A stretch of DNA of 64,000 nucleotides from Plotosus lineatus (lineage: Eukaryota; Chordata; Actinopteri; Siluriformes; Plotosidae): the NCBI GenBank assembly GCA_024760905.1, contig CM045746.1, positions 6,560,466 through 6,624,465 of the forward strand, read 5' to 3'. Of this stretch, positions 1 to 11,477 are shown piece after piece. The notes below the pieces were generated by a model. It was not told the origin of the DNA, did not search any database, and saw nothing but the letters and a program-made list of their open reading frames with translations. The position numbers and the translations under genes are program-made. How positions within the stretch are numbered: position 1 is the stretch's first letter; each line of letters starts with the position of its first letter.

Positions 1-185
1 GGGAAGGAGGAGCTTGAGTGAAGGGAGGGAGGGAGGGGACAGAGAGAGGGGGAGAGAAGGGAGGGAAGGAGAGAAAGAGAGAGAGAGAGAGAAGGGAGGG
101 AGGGGAAGGAGGAGAAATGGTAGGGAGGGAAGGAGGAGATTGAGTGAAGGGAGGGAGGGAGGGGAGAGAGAGAGAGAGAGGGGGG
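1..185. repeat. GA-rich low-complexity tract
   Basis: Polypurine tract built of gggag and gaga units, with a roughly 120-bp block (ggaggagnttgagtgaaggg) appearing twice, near 6 and near 131. It lies in TUSC3 intron 2. Open frames here are artefacts of low complexity. Confidence 0.9.
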
Positions 186-302
186 AATTGTTCTGTGACT
201 GATAGCCTCAAAATGACAACACCGTGGTGAAAAAACCAAAAAGCTTTTATTCTCCCCTGCATGCTTGATGCTCTGGAGTTTGTTTGTTTTTTACACTCAC
301 TC

Positions 303-303
303 A

Positions 304-347
<44 letters not shown>
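303..347. repeat. (CA)n microsatellite
   Basis: About 22 CA units preceded by ctcactcac. The next stretch (348-642) is AT-rich intronic sequence in which I see no gene or recognisable element. Confidence 0.95.
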
Positions 348-348
<1 letters not shown>

Positions 349-779
349 CAGGTCTAATGCAGTGCGTCTGAACAAACACTACCACATTCACATCATCCAG
401 AAGAAAATCGAACATACCACGAAAACAAAACACCACACCACTAACATTACACACAACATGAATATAATTCAGTAACGATATATTAAACTTACAAAAAAAT
501 AAATATTATAAAATGATTAAATTAGCATTACATTACATTAGTGTCCAACTTACGATCGCATTTGTTCCTGTCCAACAGGTCTTAAGACGGTTTGGACGCA
601 AATCAGGTCACTGCATGTATTAATTCTAGAATGTATTACGATTACAAACCGAACTGTGAATAAAAACTGAATGCAATGATGTGGAAGTGCCAAATTTCAA
701 TATTTTATTCTGAATTGAGCATAGATGACAGGGTCAAAAGTTTAAACTGAGAAAATGGTATTTTAAGGGAAAAACATGT

Positions 780-1142
780 CTGTCTTCCTTTCGGCTTTTT
801 CCCTTTTACTCAGGAGTCGCCACAGCGAATCATCTGATTCGCACGTTTGATTTAGCAGAGGTTTTTATGTCGGATTATGTCGGATGCCCTTCCTGTCACA
901 TCCCTTTTAGCAAGGGACAGAAACACGCTGACGGCTTTGCAGCCTACTCTTTTATGAAAGTCAGCAATGGTTCTTTTACATGCCTCTCACCATAAACAGT
1001 GAGCGACATGGCCTGCCTTTGATAACCCAGTTAGCTGCACTGGGGACGACGACAATGACAACCTTGCGGAGAGTGGAACTCGAACCCCCAACCTTTGGAT
1101 CAGCGATCCAGCACCCTATACTATTAAACCACCACTGCCCAC
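780..1142 (-). mobile_element. tRNA-derived SINE with RTE tail (copy a)
   Basis: Read on the minus strand it begins with a tRNA-like head (A-box-like motif, then B box ggttcgagttcc near 1087-1076). A body follows, then a segment resembling the RTE 5' UTR (gggatgtgacaggaagggca), and it ends with the RTE-like 3' tail gccgaaaggaagacag. It is flanked by an exact 18-bp target duplication tttaagggaaaaacatgt (762-779 and 1143-1160). A small internal duplication (atgtcggatt repeated) sits near 867-885. The head has decayed relative to the copies at 14674 and 52429. Confidence 0.9.
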
Positions 1143-1165
1143 TTTAAGGGAAAAACATGTTGATT

Positions 1166-1401
1166 TTAAATTTCATGGTGCCAACAAATCTCAAAAAAGT
1201 TGGGACAAGGCCATTTTCCACACTGCGATGCATCCCCTCTTCTTCTTACAACAGTCTGCAAAGGTCTGGGGACCGAGGAGACAAGTTTCTCAAGTTTAGA
1301 AATAGGAATGCTGTCCCATTCTTGTCTAATACAGGCCTCGGACTGTTCAACTGTCGTGGGCCTTCTTTGTTGCACCGTCCTCTTTATGAGCCAAATGTTC
1401 T
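1166..1401 (-). pseudogene. Tc1-like transposase C-terminal fragment (left of the hAT insertion)
   Basis: Minus-strand translation continues the catalytic domain that starts right of the hAT insertion. The two halves together give the third acidic motif SPDLSPIENIW, typical of Tc1 DD34E transposases, followed by a C-terminal region ending QTVVRRRGDASQCGKW. Frameshifts are present, so it is not functional. Confidence 0.75.
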
Positions 1402-1499
1402 CTATAGGTCAGCGGTCGGGAACCTTTTTGACCTGGAGAGCCATAAAACTAAATTATTTCTAGATATATATTTTTTGAGAGCCATATAGTATTTTAAAC

Positions 1500-1500
<1 letters not shown>

Positions 1501-1552
<52 letters not shown>
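1501..1552. repeat. (TAA)n microsatellite in the hAT element
   Basis: About 17 uninterrupted ataata units downstream of the hAT transposase reading frame. Confidence 0.95.
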
Positions 1553-1555
<3 letters not shown>

Positions 1556-1564
1556 GGTTTACTT

Positions 1565-3500
1565 TTAATGCGACTTCTGGTGCTGCATGGTTTTGCTGAT
1601 GGCCTTGTAGTCTGGTTCATATGTAGTGAGGTTGAGTTTCATGCAGGTGTTGAGGCTTCCATCAGTTAAACGCGAGCGTAGGTTGGTCTTAATGTTTCTC
1701 ATATGCGAGAATGACTGCTCACATGCATACGTAGAGCCAAACATGGTCAGTACGGCAATACTCACACGCTGCATTGTGTAATATGTCACAGGAAGCTCGT
1801 TCCAAGTTTTAAGAATTAGCTGGTCTTCAGGTTGAAGTTTCATTACTTCTGACCACTTGTGTTCCCTCGCCAGCTCTGCTCGCTGTCGTGCAAGTCTTTC
1901 CAACTCTCCATTAAGTGACTTGAACTTAGTCATCCATATATCAGATGCCTTCAGGTCTGCAACTTCCAGCTCAAAGTCTGCGATGGAGACTCCGGGATGC
2001 ACATCAGGTTGATTTTGTCCACTTCACACTCATGTGGATGAGTGATGAATTTGAAAAGACCAGTGTTCGCACGAAATTCTCCAAAACGTGCCTTGAATGA
2101 CTGCAGGAGATTGGACGTATAGTCAGCTAGCTGCTGGAGATCCAGATGTTGTGTGGGGTCGCTTGCTAAGCATGCATCTCTAAATTGCTGCAGTCCTTCA
2201 AAGTGCAGAAGACGACCTGTTTCAATGTCCCTGAGAAAAACTTCCAGCTTGCTTTCAAATGCAAACACTGCTTGTTGAAGGGATGAGATTGTATTCCCAA
2301 TACCTTGCATTTTCACATTAAGCTGGTTTAGATGGCCAGTTATGTCCACAAGATAGTGAAAATGCAGGAGCCAGGCAGTATTGTCCAGCTCAGGATGCTT
2401 GACGCCTTTCATTTCTAGAAAAATCCGTATTTCACTCAGGCAAGCTGCAAAGCGGTTGAGCACCTTCCCCTGGACAACCAACGACGTTGTTGTGTAAAAT
2501 CAGACCGGGATATTGATTCCCAACTTCTTCCAACAGAGCATTAAACTGCCGATCATTTAAAGCTCGGGCGACAATGAAGTTGACCACTCGAATGACCAGC
2601 GACATCACCTCACCAAGTTGCTGGCCACACGTCTGAGCACAAAGCACCTCCTGGTGCAGGATGCAATGAAAACTTAGGATTGCTCTCTTTTCATGCTCAC
2701 GGAGAAGTGCTACAAACCCTTTGTTCTTCCCCAACATGCATGGTGCACCATCAGTGCACACAGAAATAAGTTTATCCAGTGGTATTTTTTTTTTCTTTAG
2801 CAAACTCCATGAACGACATGAATAAATCCTCTCCTCTTGTTGTCTCTTTCATTGGCAAAACAGCCAAGATTTCTTCACGCAGTGTGTCACCTGTAGCATA
2901 CCTGGCAATTATACTGAACTGAGATAGATTGCTAACGTCTGTTGACTCATCTAACGTGAGAGAAAAGTATGTCCCAGCGTTTATGTCCTTAATTTGTGTT
3001 TCCTCGACTTGATTCGCCATCATGATGCTCCGATCGTGAACCGTTCTTGCTGACAGTGGCATGTCTTTTATTTTTTTGATTATCTTGGCTTTATTTGGAA
3101 AGTCATCAAAAAGTTCATTGGCCACATCAAGCATAAATGTTTTGGCATATTCGCCATCTGTGAACGGCTTTCCACTCTTCACTATTGCCAAAGCACCCGC
3201 AAAGCTAGCGGAATTACCGTCACCTTGCGTGGTCCAGACACGCAGTTGCTGCTGGCTCGTCTGCACTTTCCGTTGCAGCTCTTCGCATGCCTTTTGCCTG
3301 CTGTCCCACGGTGGATATTTCAATGCAAAAGAAGCATGATGCGTATCGAAGTGCCGCTTTATATTTGAGCGTTTCATTGATGCAATTTTGTCATTGCATA
3401 TTAGACATACTGCGGATCCTGCTCTCTCCACAAATGCAAATTCCTCTGTCCACGCAGCCTGGAATGTACGGTAATCATCGTCTTTTTTTCTTTTCGCCAT
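1565..3500 (-). pseudogene. hAT transposase, GTF2IRD2/ZBED-like, frameshifted
   Basis: The frame starts with MAKRKKDDDYRTFQ at 3500. Domains in order: a BED-type zinc finger (CLIC then RHFDTHH), an N-terminal helical region, an RNase H-like catalytic core with LDESTDVSNLSQF and CTDGAPCMLGKNKG, a long inserted helical domain, and a C-terminal hATC dimerisation region (STYACEQSFSHM). The overall pattern recalls the hAT lineage behind vertebrate GTF2IRD2 and ZBED genes. The product is split into at least four pieces by frameshifts near 2790, 2470 and 1990, so this copy is dead, although conservation of the pieces suggests a fairly young insertion. In life it would cut and rejoin DNA at the element ends in the nucleus. 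Confidence 0.88.
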
Positions 3501-3890
3501 CTTTTCTGTTACAAGGGTTGAAGCGGGTTGAAGGGTTGAAATTTTATCTCTGATAAAATTAATTTCCGTACATTGACAATGACCCGTGACGTACTTGCGA
3601 TCGATTGGTTCCCGACCTGATCCTCGGGTCACCGGCGGATTGCAAGTGCCGCAACCCACCCCTGACTTTTAAAATGTATCTTTAAAACTAATTTTAAATT
3701 ACTTAATATTATTAAGATTATCACTAGTATTTTAAAACCAGTTCCAAAATATATATATATTTTAATTTAATTTAATTTAATTTAATTTTTTTTGGCCCCC
3801 TCAACTCCAAACTGTCTGGGAGCCATATGACGTCTCCGGAAGAGCCATATATGGCTCGAGAGCCATAGGTTCCCGACCGCTGCTATAGGT

Positions 3891-4840
3891 GAAAGATCTG
3901 GACTGCACGCCGGCCATTTCAATACCCAGATTCTTTTTCTACGCAGCTATGATGTTGTAATTAATGCTGCATGAGGTCTGGCATTATCATGAAAACATGC
4001 AGGGTCTTTTGTGAAGGAGACGACGTCTGTATGGGGAGCATATGTTGTTCTGGAACCTGAATATACCGTTCTGCATCGATGCTGCCTTACCAGATGTGCA
4101 AGCTGCCCATGCCACATGCACTCATGCAACCCCATACCATCATAGATGCAGGCTTCTGAACTGAGTGCTGATAACAGCTTGGGTTGTCCGTGTTCTCTTT
4201 AATCCGGATGGCATGGCATCCCAGTTTTCCATAAAGAACTTTGAATCATGAATCGTCTGACCACAGAACAGTTTTCCACTATGCCACGCTCCATTTTAAA
4301 TGACCCCTGGCCCAGAGAAAACATCTGCGCTTCTGGGTCCTGTTTAGAAATGGCTTCTTTGTCCTGTAGTTTCAGTTGGCAACGGCGGATGGCACGGTGG
4401 ATTGTGTTCATCGACAATGGTTTCTGGAAGTATTACTAAGCCCATTCTGTGATTTCCCTTACAGTAGCATTCCTATTTGTGGTGTAGTGCTGTTTAAGGG
4501 CCCGAAGGTCACGTGCATCCAGTATGGTTTTTCGGCCTTGACCCTTACACACACAGAAATTGTTCCGGATTCACTGAATTGTTGGATGATGTGACACACT
4601 GTAGATGGTGATAATGTCAAACTCTTTGCAATTTTTCACTGGGAAACACCTTTCTGATATTGAACCACTATCTTTCTGTGCAACATTGAGGGAATGGGTG
4701 ATCCTTTACCCATGTTTGCTTCTGAGAGACACTGCCACTCTAAGAAACTCTTTTTATACTCAACCATGTTGCCAATGGACCTCATTAGGAGTAATTGGAC
4801 TTCCAGCTGTTTGTTATAAGTGCAGTTGACTTTTCCAGCC
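3891..4840 (-). pseudogene. Tc1-like transposase N-terminal and central part
   Basis: Minus-strand pieces include a paired-type helix-turn-helix remnant (LSMNTIHRAIRRCQLKL, near 4417), a region around the first catalytic position, and the second acidic motif FHDNARPHAA (near 3980). It joins across the hAT insertion to the fragment ending at 1166. Several stops and frameshifts interrupt the frame. Confidence 0.75.
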
Positions 4841-5038
4841 TCTTATTTTTACATGTCCCAACTTTTTGAAATTTTTTGACACCATGAAATTTGAAATCAA
4901 CATATTTTTCCCTTAAACTAATACATTTTCTCAGTTTAAACTTTTGACCCTGTCATCTGTTCTCTTCGGAATAAAATACTGAAATTTGGCACTTCTTCAT
5001 CATTGCATTCAGTTGTTATTCACAATTTGTATAGTGTC

Positions 5039-5100
5039 CCAACTTTTTTGAAATCCAGTTTATATGTACGTACGTACAAACTGGATTTCAAAAAAGTTGG
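5039..5100. repeat. 23-bp perfect palindromic arms from Tc1-like ends
   Basis: Arm 5039-5061 is the outer end of the Tc1-like element. Arm 5078-5100 is its exact reverse complement. They are separated by a 16-nt spacer of alternating gtac. This looks like two element ends facing each other, the second retaining only its tip. Confidence 0.85.
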
Positions 5101-5534
5101 TACATACGTCATACAGTAGTGTACATCATAATTTATTTGGAATATTGTACAATAAGGTTATGCAAGTTTGAATAATTATTTTATTATTATTATTTTTATT
5201 AACAATAATAAATAATAATACAGTAAATACAGTATAAATAAATTACAAGTATCAAAGCTGGTGGTTATTACCGTTGCTATAAATAACGCGCAGTGACTCA
5301 AGTTAATATGTCTGTACATATATACATACATACATACATACATACATACATACATACATACATGGTTTGCCCATTTGATCCTCACAAACAGGTTAGCCTC
5401 ATGATATTCACATACATGATACTGAAGTATACAAGCTATTTATTACATTTTTTGTTTGTTTTTAGTCATGAGTCGTCAGTTGCGCAGTTCGTATGTCAGT
5501 GACTACCTGTAGATTTATGTGTGCGTTTATGTAC
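5101..5534. other. Start of TUSC3 intron 2: AT-rich, (CATA)n repeat
   Basis: AT-rich sequence with no gene. A (CATA)n tetranucleotide repeat covers about 5322-5362. The region adjoins the splice donor of TUSC3 exon 2 (minus strand, gt at 5534-5533). Confidence 0.8.
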
Positions 5535-5704
5535 CTGCAAACTGAACACTGTCTCTGAGGTTGCAGTGCCGTGAACATGACGATGACAGAGTAGTTCCTC
5601 GGTGGTGCTTTAACAAATCTGCGAAACTTTTCTCCGTTCATCCTGATAACTGAACGCCGAGAGCTCCATTCCATCATCTGCTCCACCTTCTCCACCAGCA
5701 TGTT
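5535..5704 (-). CDS. tusc3: TUSC3 exon 2 (oligosaccharyltransferase OST3-type subunit)
   Basis: This 170-bp exon begins after a tatag acceptor (ag at 5706-5705) and ends at a cag|gtacat donor (gt at 5534-5533). It encodes 56 codons plus two bases, starting [17 protein letters not shown] and ending [14 protein letters not shown]3 and its paralogue MAGT1 are the OST3/OST6-type oxidoreductase subunits of the STT3B oligosaccharyltransferase in the ER membrane. They form mixed disulfides with nascent glycoproteins through a luminal thioredoxin-like domain. The CSVC motif is that CxxC active site. EKVEQ, WSSRR and [10 protein letters not shown] fit TUSC3 better than MAGT1. Exon 1 is 51.6 kb upstream at 57331-57435 with matching phase 0. 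Exon 3 is not in the window. No stop or frameshift interrupts the exon, so it is probably functional. Confidence 0.94.
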
Positions 5705-5751
5705 CTATACAAGTGCACACACAAATTCTTTATTAGATCAAATAAAGCAGG

Positions 5752-6766
5752 ATCATCATTCAGGTTCTAGGTTGACCGTGGGGTGTCTTTTTGGTTGGTA
5801 GTGCCCAAAACACCACATCAGGGAGACGTTCAGGAGGGATTCTAACCAGATGTCCAAGCCACCTCAACTGGCTCCTCTCAACACAAAATAGCAGTGATTC
5901 TACTCCTAGCACCTCCCGGATGGCGGACCTCAACTGATTTCTAAGGGAAAGGGAAAGCAAAGGAGGCTCATTTCAGCCACTTATATCCGCAATTTTGTTC
6001 ATTTCCCTACTCAAAGCTCATGACCACAGTTAAGGGTTAAAACGTAGATCGACTGGTAAACTAAGAGCTTTGCTTTGCAGCTCAGCACCCTCTTCAATAC
6101 AACAAACAAGTACAAGCTCCGCTTATACAGAAGAGGCTGAAGCGAGCTACCTGTCAATTTCCCACTCCATCCTTCCATCACTCGTGAACAAGATCCAAAA
6201 TACTTGAACTCCTTCACCTGGGGCAGTACCTCATTCTAGACCCGAAGGGTGCATTTCACCCTTTTCCAACTGAATCATAGCCTCGGGCTTGGAGGTGTTG
6301 ATTCTAATCTCGGCCGCTTCACACTGGACTGCAAATTGCTCCAATGAGAGCGAGAGTTCCCGGATTGATGAAGTAAAAAAGAACCAAGTCACCCATAAAA
6401 AGCAGAGACGATATCCTATGGCCTTCAAACCAGAACCTCTCAATACCATGGCTGCACCTAGAAATTCTGTTCATGATAATTATGAACAGAATCGGTGACA
6501 AAGGACAGCCTTGGCTGACCAACCCGCACTGAAAACTAATCCGACCTATTGTTACCAATGCGGACCAAGCTCAGGGTCCGGTGATTCAGAGACCCAACGG
6601 CCGGTAGCAACAGGTCCGCTACACTGTACTCCCAGAGCTCGCCCCACAAGACAGCCTGAGGCATATGGTCGAAAGCCTTCTTGAAATCCTCAAAACACAT
6701 GTGGACAGATTGGACTAACTCCCACAACCCCCTCCAGGATCCTGTAGAGTGTATAGAGTTGGTCAA
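5752..6766 (-). mobile_element. Rex3 LINE fragment, 5'-truncated (copy 1)
   Basis: Minus-strand translation gives Rex3-type reverse transcriptase and C-terminal pieces: VHMCFEDFKKAFDHMPQ near 6700, then SRLRWLGHLV-like sequence near 5850. The 3' end at 5752-5758 shows the remnant of a GATGATGA tail typical of Rex3. Sequence at 6492-6512 closely resembles the binding site of the widely used Rex3 primer as I recall it. The copy has many stops and is joined head-to-head with the next fragment at about 6766. Confidence 0.85.
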
Positions 6767-8705
6767 GTTACCGGACTTGCAGCCGCATGTTCTGGACACT
6801 TGGGTGAAATGAGGAGTTGGGCTCTCAACCGATCACTACCAGGGGATGGCTTCCCTCCGGCCCTGGCAGGCCCAAGCAGGGATTCTCCTGTCAGAGGGGC
6901 CTTTAACTCCCATGTCCGGCAGAGCTACAACCCCGTCTCAAAGAAGGCGGGTGACATGGAATCTGAATGGGCCATGTTTCGTGCCTCCATTGCTCAAGTG
7001 GCAGCCTATAGCTGTGGCTAGAAAGTCATCTGTCTGTGTTGTGGTGGTAAACCCTGAACTTGCGAGTGGACACCTGCGGTGAAGAGAGCCGTCCAGCTGA
7101 AAAAGTCAGTCTATCAGGTCTTATTGGCCTGTGGGACTACCAACACAGCAGATAAGGACCAGCAGGCTGCAGCCCAAGCTGTCATCGATGCAAAATTTAG
7201 ACATGGAAGGTGTTCGGTGAGGGCCTAGAGAGCGACTATCAGTTGGCCTCGAAAAAGTTCTGGACCACCATCCGACGCCTCAGATGGGGAAACAGTTCTC
7301 CACAAGTGAGATCGTCGGGAGATGAAAGGAATACTTCAAGGATTTCCTCAATCGCACCAACACACCCTGCATGGAGGAGGAAGACCCTGGGGGGTTGGGT
7401 GGAGGTTCGTTCATCACTGGAGCTGAGGTCACTGAGGTAGACAAAAAGCTCCTCGGTGGTCAGGCTCCGGGGTGGATGAAATCTGCCCTGAATATCTCAG
7501 GGCTCTGGATGTTGTAGGATTGTCTTGGTTGACACGTCTCTGCAGCATTGCGTGGACATCGGGGGGCATACCTCTGGATTGCCAAACCGACCCCGTGCTA
7601 GCCCCCTTTTAAAAACGGCGAGCGGATGGTATGTTCCAATTATCTTGGAATCATACTCCTCACCCTAGCCAGGAAAATCTATGTAAGGGTATTAGAGAGG
7701 AGAATCCGACCGATAGTTGAACCTCAGATTCAGGAGGAATAATGTGCTTTTTTACTGGCCACAGCACTCTTGACCAACTCTATACGCTCCACAGGATGCT
7801 GGAGGGGGCATGGGAGTTGCCCAATCTGTCCACATGTTTCTTGTGAATTTGCAGAAGACTTTCAACCGTGTCCCTCAGGCCATCTTGTGGAGTATGCTCT
7901 GGGAGTACGGTGTTCTGGACCCGTTGCTATTCGGTCGCTGTATCAGCAGCACCAGAGTTTGGTCCGTATTGGGAGCAACAGGTTCAATTCTTTTCCAGTG
8001 ATGGTTGGAGTCAGTCAAAGCTATCCTTTGTCACCAATTTTGTTCATATTTTTCATGGACAGAATTTCTTGGTGCAACTAAGGCCTTATGGTTTAGCCAT
8101 CGGATCACATCTCTGCTTTTTGTGGATGATGTTGTCCTTTTGGCTTTGTCAAGCCAGGCCCTCCAGCTCTCATTGGAGCAATTCAAAGTTGCACGCGAAG
8201 CGGCAGGGATAAGAATCAGCATCTCCAAGTCCGATGCCATGGTTCTCAGCTCTCAATTTACCTGTCAATCTATGTCCCAACCCTCACCTATAGTCACGGG
8301 TTTTGGGTAGTGACTGAAAGAACAAGATCGCGGATACAAGCAGCTGAAATGAGCTTCCTTTGCTGGGTGGTGGGGCTCTCCCTTAGACATAGGATGAGAA
8401 GCTCAGCCATCCGGGAGGAGCTCAAAGTAGAACCACTGCTCCTCCACATTGAGAGGAGCCGATTGAGGTGGCTCAGGCATCTGGCTAAAATGCCTCCTGA
8501 ATGCCTCCCTGGTGTGGTGTTTCGGGCATGTCCAACCGGGAGGAAACCCCGGGGATAACCCAGAACACACTGGAGGGGTTGTCTCTCGGCTGATCTGGGA
8601 ATGCCTCGGTGTCCCCCCATAAGAGCTGGAGGAAGTGGCTGGGAAGAGGAACATCTGGACCTCATTGCTTAGGCTGCTGCTCCCTGGCACCGGATTAAGT
8701 GGAAA
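6767..8705 (+). mobile_element. Rex3 LINE fragment, 5'-truncated (copy 2)
   Basis: It begins inside the endonuclease domain (dLQPHVLDTWVK-like) and runs through the linker and the reverse transcriptase to the C-terminal motif RSRLRWLRHLAKMPPECLPG near 8450. The RT active site survives as LLFVDDVVLL near 8115-8145, with the usual FADD changed to FVDD. Alignment by eye to the near full-length Rex3 at 31485-34769 is collinear. Stops and frameshifts are numerous. Two runs, 7440-7500 and 7600-7640, are especially eroded. Confidence 0.85.
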
Positions 8706-9421
8706 AAGGTAAAAACTTGCCAGGGTAGGATGAGGAGTGAGATTCCATGATAATTGGAACACACTTTCCTGTCCCCCCCCCCCCCCCCTTTAAACAGGGA
8801 ACTACCAGCCCAATCCAGACATACAACCCCTGATGACTTAGAAGATTAATAATGTTCTATAAACTCTTATAATACAATATAAACTCAAATAGAGCATTAA
8901 TAAAACAGAGTTTATGGAGACCCTAAGCAATGTTTATGAAACAGCGACATAATCATCATCAGAGGTGTACAATACTTATTCCCAATAAAAAAAGGTCTAA
9001 AAAACCAATTCACAAATGATTTGTGCCAGTTCTTGGTCTGGTGACTACAACAGCTTCCATCAGGGAAAAAAGAAAAATAATTCATATCATCTGCTTCAGC
9101 AGAACACTTGTCTTTTTCTCAAGGTCTTTACATGACCTTTCTCTAAAATTATTTACACATTCCACTCTTTCTATTTCTGTCTTTTATTTATATATAAAAT
9201 GAAAAAATGTTATTTAAAAAACTGTAAAATGTGACTTTGTTGCTGCATGAGATCAGTGAAATGAGAATATTTTTACCTCCGTGTGCACCTGCTGTGACTC
9301 ATTTCTATTAATTCACCTCAATCCAAAAAATTGATTGATAAAATACAATAAAAAGGATAATCATAATACTAACAATAGTAATAAAAGCATAAAAAGAATA
9401 GTAATAGTGCCGGTAATGATG

Positions 9422-9454
<33 letters not shown>

Positions 9455-10417
9455 GGTATGTTTGTTAGCATCTCTGAAGTGTTTTGCTTTATTAAGTCAG
9501 AGAAAACATCCCAGTGTGATCTGTGAGAGACATCAACCCCAAGGTCTGGAGTCTCCATCTGTGTCCTCATCTTCATTATCGTTCCCTTTGTGCCCTTTTC
9601 AGTGCGGTGATAGTTTGACAAATTTCATACAAATCCGATGGTTCTGTGCTCAAATGGTTCCATTGCTTAGCTTGGCATCAACAGTGCAGTAAAAAACCCT
9701 AACAAAACCCTGTCAAACATGGTCCTAACATGAAAAACAAGCATCAGTAGCCTGCCAGAGTTCTGTTTACACACAGTTTGTCCTCCAAATGCGTCGTTCA
9801 GCAAACATCACGCATTGCCAAAAATTATCATGGACACAAATGTTACTCTTCCTGTGCTATCAACTCGCATCATGTACTGTATTAATATCCATGTGTGGAA
9901 CGCTAATGGGAAAACAACCAAACACCAAGTAATGTGATGAGTTGTTTACATGACAACACAGCTCGTAATTTCACTCAAAAACACCAAGAATCAGTAAATC
10001 CTTAATTGTGAAGATGACAGCAAAAGTTTTGTTCACTTTTGTATGGTGAACAAATTTAAAGTTTCAGAGCTGACTTCTGGAATGCATCAGAGTCCACTCA
10101 GCACAGAAATAAAGGCTGCGGTGAACAGTGTCAGACAAATTTAGTGCGAACAATCTGAACAATTCAGGATAAGATTGATTTGTAGGTATGGAAACACAGA
10201 CATGATCAAATTTTCAAATCAGTTTAGTTATAATCAGGTCAATTCATTTAATTGTTAGTTTTGCTGTAAATTCATGTTTTAAAAACTACTGCAGCAATTT
10301 TGTAACAAGGGCTGTCATGAGTCGTGGGAGACCGACAAATACCTGTTTAATAAGGTGGGAAACAAAACTCTTTTATAAAGCTGGAGCACGATATTTATAA
10401 CAGACGATTGTCACACA
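8706..10417. other. Intronic AT-rich sequence with poly-C and (AAT)n
   Basis: No gene or clear transposon end was seen. It contains a poly-C run (8769-8788) and an (ATA)n microsatellite (9420-9454). Confidence 0.6.
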
Positions 10418-10850
10418 TTACTGTATGTGTGTTTATCATTGCATACAGGTGTGTACGAGTGTGAGTTGGAGGGTTTATAGGACCATACGCATGTGTATAG
10501 GTTCCTACCACCATAGGAACGTGCGTAGGAGTGTGTATGAATGTGTAATGGGGTGTACGCATGTCTAAGGAAACATACTCATCTTTATGCGTGTGTATGT
10601 TTTTAGCTGTGTGTTCAGGTTTATCTGGGTGTGTACATGTGTTAGTGGATAGGAGTGGTAACAAGTGCATACGACTGTGAACAGGCCAGTCGGAGTGTGT
10701 AAAAACACATATTTATAGGGATAAACAACTATGTATAGGTGTGCATATGCATTAGTAAAGATGTGTAGAAGTGTGTAACAGTATGCAAGGGTGTGCACAT
10801 ATGTGTATAGATAGGGTGTGCACATATATGTGTATAGGCTGCTACTAAGG
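10418..10850. repeat. Degenerate GT-rich minisatellite
   Basis: Irregular repeats of about 20-30 nt built around gtgtgta(c/t) and ataggtg. The best-preserved pair is gtgtgcacatatgtgtatag near 10792 and gtgtgcacatatatgtgtat near 10817. Open frames on both strands here are low-complexity artefacts. Confidence 0.65.
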
Positions 10851-11477
10851 ATTACTGTATTTTAATAATCAATGAATCGACTGATTATTTTTTCGATTAA
10901 TCGGAAATTGCACAAACATTTTTTATTTCCATTTCTATATTCAAAAATAGAAAATTTGTTTTCAAAACTTGCCAGTCCATACGTGAATAACTGAGTAAGT
11001 ACAAATATTTTTCCCTTTCAAAACAGAATAAATGTAGGATTCTGCAGTCACTAACCCTGCTGATGGGCTGGCTTCCTCATCAATAATAACTCTTGCATGT
11101 TTTCTTTTAAGATGCTCCTGTACCGAGCCAAGTCACTTTTACAAAGCCTGGATTCAAAAAATTTTAGAGATTAAAATGCTCTCAAACTTTTGAAGATTTA
11201 GGTCGAACACTTTTTTCCAACCCAGTGCCACTGGCAGTCGACTAAGCCATGTTTTGTAATGTTTATGATGATGAAAAAATGTCTCTCGATGTAGGTCTAC
11301 AATTCACCCAAGTTTTACAATTATAGCGAGACGCATGCATGACACGTCCGTTCAACTCCGTACTGAGTGAAACTCGCCTGTAATGGCTGACTCACCCAAT
11401 GATCATGAGACTATTCAACGAGATTTGTTTCCAACACTTTTAATAATCGATTTTATCGAATCGTTGTTGCAGCACTG
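10851..11477. mobile_element. Possible non-autonomous hAT-like element
   Basis: The right end reads, in reverse, ccagtgctgcaacaacgatt, which resembles a common fish hAT terminus with an adjoining cgattaatcg palindrome. The left side carries atcgactgattattttttcg followed by cgattaatcgg. Ends are decayed, and I could not fix an 8-bp target duplication. It has no coding capacity. Confidence 0.45.

Larger units (their letters stand above)
1410..3882 (-). mobile_element. hAT DNA transposon, complete ends
   Basis: The terminal inverted repeats match over 15 bp: cagcggtcgggaacc at 1410-1424 and ggttcccgaccgctg at 3868-3882. Both ends also carry subterminal agagccata motifs. An 8-bp target duplication ctataggt (1402-1409, 3883-3890) is diagnostic of the hAT superfamily. 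The element sits inside a Tc1-like transposase and carries one minus-strand transposase gene, now frameshifted. A TAA microsatellite (1501-1552) lies near its 3' end. Confidence 0.95.
643..5061 (-). mobile_element. Tc1-like DNA transposon relic, interrupted by a SINE and a hAT element
   Basis: The two ends are inverted repeats of about 200 bp. Sequence at 650-779 plus 1161-1210 reads as the reverse complement of 4850-5058, including the shared block gtttaaactgagaaaatg. The outermost ~30 bp of the left end are missing. Between the ends lies a decayed transposase on the minus strand (about 4840-3891, resuming at 1401-1166). The element is split by a SINE at 780-1142 and a hAT transposon at 1410-3882, both with target-site duplications. 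Without them it would be about 1.6 kb, a normal Tc1 size. It lies in TUSC3 intron 2, in the same orientation as the gene. Confidence 0.85.

Noticed and set aside
284..475. Reading frames of alternating His-Thr, Cys-Val or Tyr-Ile here and at 11850, 12230, 18600, 20190, 41580 and 61780
   Set aside because: Produced by CA/GT/TA microsatellites.
1..5534. Search for TUSC3 exon 3
   Set aside because: No frame resembling the next part of the thioredoxin-like domain was found on the minus strand below 5535. It is presumably outside the window.
10418..10850. CRISPR-like array
   Set aside because: Repeats are irregular and GT-rich, with no conserved direct repeat or unique spacers, and the DNA is vertebrate.
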